Source: Collinsella aerofaciens
Lineage (GTDB): Bacteria > Actinomycetota > Coriobacteriia > Coriobacteriales > Coriobacteriaceae
DNA length: 12,614 bases
Assembly: GCF_028207065.1 (NCBI RefSeq)
Contig: NZ_JAQLFP010000042.1
Coordinates: 1-12,614, forward strand
Direction of reading: 5' to 3'
Part shown: in pieces, positions 1 to 5,584 of the stretch
How positions within the stretch are numbered: position 1 is the first letter of the stretch
How the letters are laid out: each line of letters starts with the position of its first letter
Made by a program: the position numbers and the translations under genes
Notes under the pieces: model-generated
What the model saw: the letters and a program-made list of their open reading frames with translations, nothing else
Database searches by the model: none
Told to the model about the DNA's origin: nothing

Positions 1-89
1 CCTGGATGGTATTCCAGGCGGCCTTCGCCGTTTGTTCGCTGGTTGTCGCACGCGTGGAAGCGCGTTCTCGACGAGGTGCTTGCCGCTAG
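1..89 (+). CDS. C-terminal end of a probable membrane protein (5' part outside window)
   Basis: Reading the plus strand in frame from base 3 gives 28 codons ending in TAG at 87-89. The peptide contains a hydrophobic run (MVFQAAFAVCSLVVA) followed by a basic tail (RVEARSRRGACR). This is the pattern of a last transmembrane helix with a positively charged cytoplasmic end. The stop shares the palindrome CTAG with the stop of the convergent minus-strand gene, which supports two genes ending here. The family cannot be recognised from so short a tail, and the frame could be fortuitous because no start is visible. Confidence 0.4.
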   Translation, partial: WMVFQAAFAVCSLVVARVEARSRRGACR

Positions 90-850
90 TGGCATCCGCA
101 GCCTTCGTGCCCGTCATGGTCGTGGTGACCGTGGCAGCCGCAGGACTCGCCATGCTCGTGGATGTGCTCGTGATCATGTCCATGGCAGTCGCAGGTGGCC
201 TCGCCGTTCTGTGCGAGCGTGCCGGCAATGAGGGCCTCGACGCAGGCATCGCAGCTGCCCTGGGCGCCCGCATAGACCGTGATGCCGGCTTGGGCAAGCG
301 CGTTGATAGCGCCGCCGCCGATACCGCCGCAAATGAGCGTGTCAACGCCACCGTTGGCAAGCAGGCCCGCCAAGGCGCCGTGGCCGGTGCCGCCGGTGCC
401 TACGACCTGCTCGTTGAGCACCTTGCCATCCTGGATGTCGTAGATCTTGAACTGCTCGCTGCGGCCAAAGTGCATAAAGATGTTGCCGTTGTCGTACGTC
501 GTTGCCACCCTCATGGTGCCGACCTCCTTTGCTGGCCATGCGGCCGTCGTCGTGGCGATGGGGGAGTACGCGATATTGCCGCCCGCGATGACGAGCGCTC
601 GTCCGTTGACCAGCGCTTCGGCCACCTTGCGATGCGCGCGGCTGCAAATGGCCGCCACCGTTGCGCGGGCGATGCCCATCTGCTGGGCGACCGCCTCTTG
701 GTTGAGACCTTCCAGGTCGCACAGGCGCAGCACCTCAAGCTCGTCGACGGTCATGTCGATGGCATCACCGCTGGCCAGGCCATCGGGGGTAAAGCCGCGG
801 TATTCGGGGATGATCCCGACGCGGCGCAGTTTTTCGCGTCTTCCAGCCAT
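86..850 (-). CDS. DUF134 HTH domain fused to NifX/NifB-type (dinitrogenase iron-molybdenum cofactor) domain, His/Cys-rich tail
   Basis: The protein has 254 residues. Residues 1-85 match the DUF134 family: MAGRREKLRR start, then a sigma-like helix-turn-helix at about 49-75 (LNQEAVAQQMGIARATV). Residues 113-210 match the NifX/NifB C-terminal domain (MRVATTYDNG, HFGR at 127-130, a G-rich stretch ICGGIGGGAI at 173-182, CDAC at 200-203). Residues 220-254 hold 12 His and 6 Cys and probably bind metal. The start at 850 is preferred over 880 because GGAG lies 5 nt upstream. Known: DUF134 proteins are predicted DNA-binding proteins, and NifX-like domains bind iron-sulfur or Fe-Mo cofactor precursors in nitrogenase systems. 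No nif genes are present here, so a role as a metal- or cluster-sensing regulator is inference. Two palindromes flank its promoter and suggest autoregulation. An internal SD precedes codon 113. Confidence 0.85.
   Translation of the reverse strand: MAGRREKLRRVGIIPEYRGFTPDGLASGDAIDMTVDELEVLRLCDLEGLNQEAVAQQMGIARATVAAICSRAHRKVAEALVNGRALVIAGGNIAYSPIATTTAAWPAKEVGTMRVATTYDNGNIFMHFGRSEQFKIYDIQDGKVLNEQVVGTGGTGHGALAGLLANGGVDTLICGGIGGGAINALAQAGITVYAGAQGSCDACVEALIAGTLAQNGEATCDCHGHDHEHIHEHGESCGCHGHHDHDGHEGCGCH
512..530 (-). promoter_or_regulatory. Internal ribosome-binding site and ATG inside the DUF134-NifX gene
   Basis: On the minus strand AAAGGAGG (530-523) lies 8 nt before an ATG at 514-512. The ATG is in frame with the fused gene and is codon 113 (MRVATTYDNG), exactly the first residue of the NifX-type domain. 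This is a stronger SD than that of the full-length start. It would allow a separate 142-residue NifX-like protein to be made from the same mRNA, or it is a relic of two once-separate genes. Confidence 0.6.
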
Positions 851-864
851 ACGCTCTCCAAATC

Positions 865-876
865 TGACATATGTCA
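865..876. promoter_or_regulatory. Palindromic operator candidate 1 (TGACATATGTCA)
   Basis: This is a perfect 12-bp palindrome. It lies at the expected transcription start of the minus-strand DUF134-NifX gene, between its predicted -10 (887-882) and its SD. A near copy is found 53 bp away (917-930). The position fits repression. The binding protein is not known; the HTH domain encoded just downstream is the natural candidate. Confidence 0.6.
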
Positions 877-881
877 ACAAT

Positions 882-909
882 AGAATAGCGAACGTGCGGA
901 TTTGCGCAA
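882..909 (-). promoter_or_regulatory. Predicted promoter of the DUF134-NifX gene
   Basis: On the minus strand a -35-like TTGCGC (909-904) is separated by 16 bp from a -10-like TATTCT (887-882). The predicted start point near 875 falls inside palindrome 1. Palindrome 2 sits just upstream of the -35. Confidence 0.5.
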
Positions 910-916
910 GGAATTT

Positions 917-930
917 CTGGCATATGTCAG
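917..930. promoter_or_regulatory. Palindromic operator candidate 2 (CTGGCATATGTCAG)
   Basis: This 14-bp palindrome has one mismatched pair. Its core GCATATGTC copies palindrome 1 apart from one base. The centres of the two sites are 53 bp apart, about five turns of B-DNA, so they face the same side. It lies 8 bp upstream of the -35 of the minus-strand gene and about 47 bp upstream of the -10 of thyA, so it could affect either. Confidence 0.55.
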
Positions 931-976
931 AAAATGAGGGCTTATGTTTGGGCTGTGGGGCCGCGTGCGCCTGGGC

Positions 977-982
977 TACAAT
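977..982 (+). promoter_or_regulatory. Probable -10 element of thyA (TACAAT)
   Basis: TACAAT matches the -10 consensus at five of six positions and would give a leader of about 28 nt before the thyA ATG. No good -35 hexamer is present at 16-18 bp spacing. Confidence 0.4.
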
Positions 983-1016
983 AAATCTCGCTTATAGGCG
1001 ACTGACAGGAGGGTCA

Positions 1017-1865
1017 ATGAGCAAAGCTGATCAGCAGTTTGTAACCATGTGCCGCGATATCTTGGATCATGGCACCACCACCGAGGGCCAAAAGGTCCGT
1101 CCGGTGTGGGAGGACGGCACCCCTGCCTATACCATTAAAAACTTTGGTGTCACGGCGCGCTATGATCTGCGCGAGGAGTTCCCCGCGCTCACCCTGCGTC
1201 GTACGGCGCTTAAGTCTGCCATGGACGAGATTCTGTGGATCTATCAAAAGAAGTCCAATAACGTGCATGATCTCAACAGCCATATCTGGGATGAGTGGGC
1301 CGATGAGACCGGTTCCATCGGTAAAGCCTACGGCTATCAGATTGGTCAGAAGAGCCATTACGCCGAGGGCGACTTCGACCAGATGGACCGTGTGCTGTAC
1401 GACCTTAAGCACACGCCGTATAGTCGCCGCATTATGACCAATACGTACGTGTTTAGCGATCTGTCCGAGATGCACCTTTATCCGTGCGCCTATAGCGTGA
1501 CCTATAACGTGACGCAGCGTCCTCAGGACGACAAGCCGACGCTCAACATGATTCTCAACCAGCGCAGCCAGGACATTTTGGCCGCGAACAACTGGAACGT
1601 GTGCCAGTACGCCATTTTGCTGATGATGGTCGCGCAGTCGGTCGATATGATTCCCGGTGAGCTGCTGCACGTGATCGCCGACGCCCATATCTATGATCGT
1701 CATGTCGATATCGTCCGCGAGCTTATCGAGCGTCCGCAGTTTGCGGCACCCAAGGTAACGCTCAACCCCGATGTGCATGACTTCTATGCGTTTACGACCG
1801 ATGACCTGATCGTCGAGGGCTATGAGCACGGCCCGCAGGTCAAGAACATTCCCATTGCGGTGTAG
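1017..1865 (+). CDS. thyA: Thymidylate synthase
   Basis: ThyA converts dUMP and 5,10-methylene-tetrahydrofolate to dTMP and dihydrofolate. The 282-residue protein carries the family landmarks: the Glu in DEILWIY (E71), the phosphate-binding arginine pair (RR, 137-138), the catalytic cysteine C157 in YPCAY, NQRSQD (181-186, dUMP phosphate Arg and Asp), N194, and HIYDRH (224-229). The residue after the catalytic Cys is Ala instead of the usual His of the PCH motif. The frame stays open far upstream, but the start at 1017 is chosen because AGGAGGG (1007-1013) precedes it and homology begins there. It is slightly longer than the 264-residue E. coli enzyme. It is followed after 9 nt by folA, evidently as one operon. 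The family assignment is secure. Confidence 0.96.
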   Translation: MSKADQQFVTMCRDILDHGTTTEGQKVRPVWEDGTPAYTIKNFGVTARYDLREEFPALTLRRTALKSAMDEILWIYQKKSNNVHDLNSHIWDEWADETGSIGKAYGYQIGQKSHYAEGDFDQMDRVLYDLKHTPYSRRIMTNTYVFSDLSEMHLYPCAYSVTYNVTQRPQDDKPTLNMILNQRSQDILAANNWNVCQYAILLMMVAQSVDMIPGELLHVIADAHIYDRHVDIVRELIERPQFAAPKVTLNPDVHDFYAFTTDDLIVEGYEHGPQVKNIPIAV

Positions 1866-1874
1866 GTGACGCGC

Positions 1875-2393
1875 ATGACGTGTAAGCTTTCTGCCATCGT
1901 CGCCGTGTGTGACGATTGGGGCATTGGGTGCGAGGGCGACATGGTGGTGTCCAATCGCGCCGATATGCGCCATTTTGTGGCCTGCACCAAGGGCTGCCCG
2001 GTTATCATGGGACGCAAGAACCTGCTGAGTTTTCCCGGCGGGCGTCCGCTCAAGAACCGCCGCAATATCGTGCTCACCCGCGACGAGAGCTTTGCCCCCG
2101 AGGGCGTCGACGTGGTGCATAGTATCGACGAGGCGCTCGCCGCGGTTGCCGATGAGCCCGTTGCCTGGGTGATCGGTGGCGGCGATGTCTATCGGCATTT
2201 TTTGCCGTATTGCGTCGAGGCCGAGGTCACGCATAACCACTGCGTCCATGTCGTGGATACGTACTTTCCCGATTTGGAAGCCGATCCTGCGTGGGAGATT
2301 GCGCAGCGTAGCGGGGTCGCGACGATTGCCGCCGGTGAGGGTGACGAGGGCGTCGATTATGAGTTCGTGACGTATCGTCGCATCGAGGCGTAA
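1875..2393 (+). CDS. folA: Dihydrofolate reductase
   Basis: DHFR reduces dihydrofolate to tetrahydrofolate with NADPH. It restores the cofactor oxidised by ThyA, which is encoded 9 nt upstream. The 172-residue protein shows LSAIVAVCDDWGIG at the N terminus, the active-site acidic residue D30 in the RADMRHF helix, MGRKN (45-49, NADPH binding), and the nucleotide-binding loop VIGGGDVY (99-106). The canonical LPW before the active-site helix is replaced by MVV, so the usual Met20-loop Trp is missing. The start at 1875 is chosen because AGGTGA, overlapping the thyA stop, is 5 nt upstream. A GTG at 1866 is in frame but lacks an SD. The coupling suggests translational linkage with thyA. Confidence 0.93.
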   Translation: MTCKLSAIVAVCDDWGIGCEGDMVVSNRADMRHFVACTKGCPVIMGRKNLLSFPGGRPLKNRRNIVLTRDESFAPEGVDVVHSIDEALAAVADEPVAWVIGGGDVYRHFLPYCVEAEVTHNHCVHVVDTYFPDLEADPAWEIAQRSGVATIAAGEGDEGVDYEFVTYRRIEA

Positions 2394-2437
2394 ATCGTCT
2401 GGCGTGAACGGTATCATCGGGTTGATTGAATGCATGG

Positions 2438-2462
2438 GGCGGCGCTTAGCGTCGCCTCGTTT
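2438..2462 (+). terminator. Probable terminator of the thyA-folA operon
   Basis: GGCGGCGC (2438-2445) pairs with GCGTCGCC (2449-2456) with one G-U pair and a TTA loop, followed by TCGTTT. The T-tract is short, so efficiency is uncertain, but the position after folA fits. Confidence 0.5.
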
Positions 2463-2502
2463 GGTATAGATGTGCTGTAAAGAAGGGTGCGGGCTGGCTG
2501 CT

Positions 2503-3417
2503 ATGACTGATGCCGTTGAGGTTCTGCGAATTGATTCGCTCGAGGACGAGCGGCTCGATGCCTACGTGCGACTGACCGAGCGTGAGCTTCGCTGCGTGCT
2601 GGAGCCGCAGAAGGGCATTTTTATCGCTGAGAGTGCCAAGGTCATCGAGCGTGCGGTTCGCGCCGGATATGAGCCGGTGAGCTTTCTTCTGGGCGAGCGC
2701 TGGCTCGACCAGATGATGCCGCTGTTTGACCAGCTTGTCGTGCGCGAGGGAGCGGGTCCGGTTCCCGTGTTCGTGGCCTCCATGGAGCTCATGGAGCAGT
2801 TGACGGGCTTTAACGTGACGCGCGGCGCGCTGGCGGCGTTCCGTCGCCCGCGTCAGATTCCGGTTGATGAGTTCTTGGGCGGCGTTGTCGAGGCGGCGGG
2901 GGGTCGTCCGGTGCGCGTGTGCGTGCTTGAGGGTATTGTCGATCACACCAATGTTGGCGCGATTTTCCGCTCGGCTGCCGCATTGAACGTTGACGGTATT
3001 TTGGTCAGCCCGACGTGCTGCGATCCACTGTATCGTCGCTCGGCCCGCGTGAGCATGGGCACCGTGTTTCAGGTGCCGTGGACGCGCATTGGCAGCGAGG
3101 CTCGTGTGTGGCCGCATGATGGTCTGAGCGCGTTGCACGATGCCGGTTTTTCGTGTGCCGCTATGGCGTTGACGGACGACTCTGTTTCGCTTGATGATCC
3201 TGTACTGCGGAAGATTGATCGCTTGGCGATTTTTATGGGCACCGAGGGTGCCGGCTTGGGCGCCAAGACCATTGCCGGCTGTGACCACGCGGTGCGCATT
3301 CCGATGGCGCACGGGGTCGATTCGCTCAACGTGGCCGCGGCGAGCGCCGTCGCCTTTTGGCAGCTGTGCCCGCACGTGAGCAATGAGTATCACTACCAGC
3401 CGGGTTTGTATCACTAG
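2503..3417 (+). CDS. SpoU/TrmH-family RNA 2'-O-ribose methyltransferase
   Basis: SpoU-type (SPOUT) enzymes use SAM to methylate ribose 2'-OH groups in tRNA or rRNA through a knotted C-terminal domain. The 304-residue protein shows all three SpoU motifs: motif 1 TNVGAIFRSAAAL (149-161), motif 2 IFMGTEGAGLG (243-253), and motif 3 VRIPMAHGVDSLNVAAASA (264-282). The first 110 residues look like the SpoU N-terminal substrate-binding region (ETGIF-type segment at about 36-60). Whether the target is tRNA or 23S rRNA cannot be read from the sequence. The ATG at 2503 is preferred. An in-frame ATG at 2470 is possible but overlaps a TATAGA box (2465-2470) that may be the promoter -10. The SD for 2503 is poor. 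The gene appears to be transcribed alone. Confidence 0.9.
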   Translation: MTDAVEVLRIDSLEDERLDAYVRLTERELRCVLEPQKGIFIAESAKVIERAVRAGYEPVSFLLGERWLDQMMPLFDQLVVREGAGPVPVFVASMELMEQLTGFNVTRGALAAFRRPRQIPVDEFLGGVVEAAGGRPVRVCVLEGIVDHTNVGAIFRSAAALNVDGILVSPTCCDPLYRRSARVSMGTVFQVPWTRIGSEARVWPHDGLSALHDAGFSCAAMALTDDSVSLDDPVLRKIDRLAIFMGTEGAGLGAKTIAGCDHAVRIPMAHGVDSLNVAAASAVAFWQLCPHVSNEYHYQPGLYH

Positions 3418-3451
3418 GCAGATATTTTGCGCTGGGCTCTGATTCGGGGTG

Positions 3452-3480
3452 TTTCGGTCGACGCCGGTCGGTGCTAAGCT
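3452..3480 (+). promoter_or_regulatory. Possible promoter of the MATE transporter gene
   Basis: An extended -10-like TGCTAAGCT (3472-3480) lies 17 bp after a weak -35-like TTTCGG (3452-3457). The GTGCTA start of this element also occurs in the predicted ileS promoter. The hexamers are far from consensus. Confidence 0.3.
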
Positions 3481-3542
3481 GGTATTTGCTTTGGTCTTAA
3501 ATTGCCGTTTTGTTGTTTAACATACGTTGGCGGGGAGGGCGT

Positions 3543-4892
3543 GTGGCTAAGAAATCTACGGCTATCGATGTAACGCAGGGTGTCATTTGGCAACAGCTGC
3601 TGTCGCTGTGCGTTCCCATCTTTTTTAGTTCGTTTTTTCAGCAGGCCTACACGCTTATCGGTACGTATATCGTTGGCCAGTTTGGCGGCAAGCTCGCGCT
3701 GGGTGGCATTCAAGCCACGATGGTGCTCACCGAGCTCTGCATTGGCTTTTGCGTTGGCGTCGGCGCCGGCTGCGCGGTCATTACCGGTCAGTATTTTGGC
3801 CAGCACGATGATGAGCGACTGAGTCGTTCGGTCCATACAGCCATGACGCTCGCGCTGGTGGGCGGTATCGCTTTCTCGATTCTTGGCATAGTGTTCGTTG
3901 AGCCCATGCTGGTGCTTATGAACACGCCGCATGAACTATTGGCCGAGGGCGTGGCCTATGCTCGCTGTTATTTTGCCGCGATGGTTGCGGCACTGCTGCT
4001 TAATATGGGAACCGCACTGCTGCGTGCCGTGGGCGACACGCGCGGCCCCGCCGTGATCATTGCCTCTGGCTGCCTGGTTAACGTGGTGCTGGATATCATT
4101 TTTGTCGCTGTGTTGCATATGGAGGCGCTGGGCTGCGGCATCGCGGTGGCGCTGACCATTTGCTCCAATGCAACGATGATCGTGTTGCGCATGATGCGCG
4201 CTCCGGGTGCATGGCGTCTTTCGCTGTCTAAGCTCGGTATCGATCGCGGTATTTGCAAGAGTATGATCTCGTGTGGTCTGCCACTCGGTTTTCAATCGGC
4301 TGCCTATTCGATCTCGAACGTGCTGATCCAGGTATCGGTTAATTCGTTTGGCGCCGATGTCACGACTGCTTGGGGTCTATCTGGGCGCCTGGATGGCATT
4401 ATCTGGATGGTGACCGAGGCGCTCGGCGTATCGATCACTACGTTCTCGGCGCAGAACTTTGGCGCGCGCAACTACGAGCGCATGCGCAAGGGCTACCATA
4501 CGTCGCTCGTGCTGTCGTTTATGCTCATTGGTGGCCTGTCTGCCGTGCTGCTGGTGTTCTCGGGCCCGCTGTCGCGTTTGTTTGTCGACGATGCTTCGAT
4601 TTCGGCGTACACCACGACTATCCTCCATTTCATTGCGCCGTTCTATGCGATTTTCTCGATTATCGAGAACGCCTCGGGTTCCATCCGCGGCGCCGGCGTG
4701 AGTTTGCAGCCTATGATGCTCACCATCTTTGGCACCGTTGTCTTGAGGGTGATCTGGGTGTTTGCGATCATGCCCTTCGATCCGTCGCTCGAGCATCTAC
4801 TGCTGGTTTACCCCGTAACCTGGCTCATCACCGCAACCATGTTCACCATCTACCATCACAGCGGCAACTGGCTAGGTCGCGCCACCGCCTAG
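3543..4892 (+). CDS. MATE-family multidrug/sodium antiporter-type efflux protein
   Basis: The 449-residue protein has about 12 hydrophobic segments in two similar halves, as expected for the MATE (MatE/NorM/DinF-like) family. Such proteins export cationic drugs or other compounds in exchange for Na+ or H+ in the cytoplasmic membrane. Typical motifs are visible in each half: QQAYTLIGTYIVGQFGGKLA near the first helices, ALLRAVGDTRGP (158-169), then SAQNFGARNYERMRKG and SGSIRGAGVSLQPM in the second half. The start is GTG at 3543, with GGGGAGGG (3532-3539) just upstream. A longer frame from 3510 has no SD. The substrate is unknown. It converges on the cobO-type gene, with a palindromic element between them. 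Confidence 0.9.
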   Translation: MAKKSTAIDVTQGVIWQQLLSLCVPIFFSSFFQQAYTLIGTYIVGQFGGKLALGGIQATMVLTELCIGFCVGVGAGCAVITGQYFGQHDDERLSRSVHTAMTLALVGGIAFSILGIVFVEPMLVLMNTPHELLAEGVAYARCYFAAMVAALLLNMGTALLRAVGDTRGPAVIIASGCLVNVVLDIIFVAVLHMEALGCGIAVALTICSNATMIVLRMMRAPGAWRLSLSKLGIDRGICKSMISCGLPLGFQSAAYSISNVLIQVSVNSFGADVTTAWGLSGRLDGIIWMVTEALGVSITTFSAQNFGARNYERMRKGYHTSLVLSFMLIGGLSAVLLVFSGPLSRLFVDDASISAYTTTILHFIAPFYAIFSIIENASGSIRGAGVSLQPMMLTIFGTVVLRVIWVFAIMPFDPSLEHLLLVYPVTWLITATMFTIYHHSGNWLGRATA

Positions 4893-4915
4893 CTCATCCG
4901 TCAGATACCCCTGAT

Positions 4916-4984
4916 AAGTTGCGGTGAAATAGTTCCTGAAAAGCCCTTGCGGACCGTCAAACAAGTACTATTCCACCGCAACTT
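4916..4984. repeat. Inverted-repeat element between convergent genes
   Basis: An 18-bp arm (4916-4933) is the inverse of 4967-4984 with one difference, which would be a G-U pair in RNA. A 33-nt centre (4934-4966) contains CGGACCG. Neither flank has a T-tract, so it is not a classical intrinsic terminator for MATE or for the minus-strand gene. It may be a dispersed palindromic repeat, a miniature element, or a Rho- or structure-based 3' end. The rest of the 129-nt gap (4893-5021) shows nothing recognisable. Confidence 0.6.
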
Positions 4985-5021
4985 CCTTATGAGCTGTAGG
5001 TGTTGGCGGAAAACGAATCAA

Positions 5022-5507
5022 TTAGTATTCGATGCCTTGGCGGGCTAGGAGGCCTTCGTCGAAGTAGTGTTTGATGGGACGTATTTCGGTGACTAAGTCC
5101 GCGAGGTCGGCCAACGGCAGCAGCCCGCGGCCGGTGAGCACGAGTTCCGTGGTGGCGGGCTTTATCGCGATCAGCGCTTCGACATCCTCGCGTGTCACGA
5201 AGCCGCGGCGCATGGCCTCGCCGAGTTCGTCCAAAATCAGAACGTCGACCTGTGATATCTGCTCGCATGCGAGCTCCATGATCTGTGCGGCGCAAGCCTC
5301 GGGCGTGTCGCGGTCAGCTTGTACGATGCGCAGCCCCAGGCGCGGCGCGGCATCGTGTTCGGCGCAGTGCAGTTTCTTGGCAAACTGCAGCCTAAGAACG
5401 TCGAGCCCGTAGCCCGTCGCGCGCAGCGCGAGCCCCAGCGCAGCCGTCGTCTTGCCCTTGCCGTCGCCTGTATAGATTTGAACCTTGCCGACTTACAGTG
5501 ATGCCAT
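5022..5507 (-). pseudogene. cobO: Corrinoid (cob(I)alamin/cob(I)yrinate) adenosyltransferase, CobO/BtuR family, with in-frame TAA at codon 5
   Basis: CobO/CobA/BtuR enzymes transfer the adenosyl group of ATP to cob(I)alamin or its precursors in B12 synthesis and salvage. From the ATG at 5507-5505 the frame reads M-A-S-L, then TAA (5495-5493), then an intact domain: VQIYTGDGKGKTTAALGLAL with the Walker A-like GDGKGKTT (14-21), VDVLILDELGEAM (Walker B region), ELVLTGR, DLVTEIRPIKHYFDEG, and the C-terminal ARQGIEY that marks this family. The ATG has a good SD (AAAGGA, 5 nt spacing), and the frame after the stop has no ATG, GTG or TTG until an internal Met at 5279, beyond the Walker motif. The simplest reading is a recent nonsense substitution, since the remainder of the frame is undamaged; a sequencing error is also possible. 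At 161 codons it is a little short for the family. It is divergent from ftsH. Confidence 0.75.
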
Positions 5508-5554
5508 CTCTGTCCTTTCGTGCCCGGCGTCGGTTTATCGCCGTCCGGGTTGGG

Positions 5555-5560
5555 TATTCT
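5555..5560 (+). promoter_or_regulatory. Possible -10 of ftsH (TATTCT)
   Basis: TATTCT lies 25-40 nt before the candidate ftsH starts in the 77-bp gap between divergent cobO and ftsH. No good -35 is visible. Upstream, CGGCG (5525-5529) and CGCCG (5539-5543) can form a small hairpin of unknown relevance. Confidence 0.3.
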
Positions 5561-5584
5561 AGAAAGCATTATCAACCCCAGTAG

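Noticed and set aside
1..18. Hairpin CCTGGA/TCCAGG at the window edge as a terminator
   Set aside because: It is only 6 bp, has no T-tract on either side, and probably lies within the end of a coding frame.
872..877. TTGACA on the minus strand as a -35 box
   Set aside because: The matching -10 would fall within the coding sequence. The hexamer is part of the palindrome, and a better -35/-10 pair lies upstream.
32..883. Long plus-strand open frame of 283 codons opposite the DUF134-NifX gene
   Set aside because: It is antisense to a well-supported gene, has low-complexity Ala/Val-rich composition typical of the complement of GC-rich coding DNA, and has no SD.
1014..2435. Minus-strand open frame of 473 codons across thyA-folA
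   Set aside because: It lies wholly opposite two unmistakable enzymes and shows no family motif.
5521..5549. CCCGG...CCGGG / CGGCG...CGCCG repeat in the cobO-ftsH gap as a cobalamin riboswitch
   Set aside because: The gap is only 77 bp, with no B12-box and none of the size or helices of a cobalamin riboswitch.
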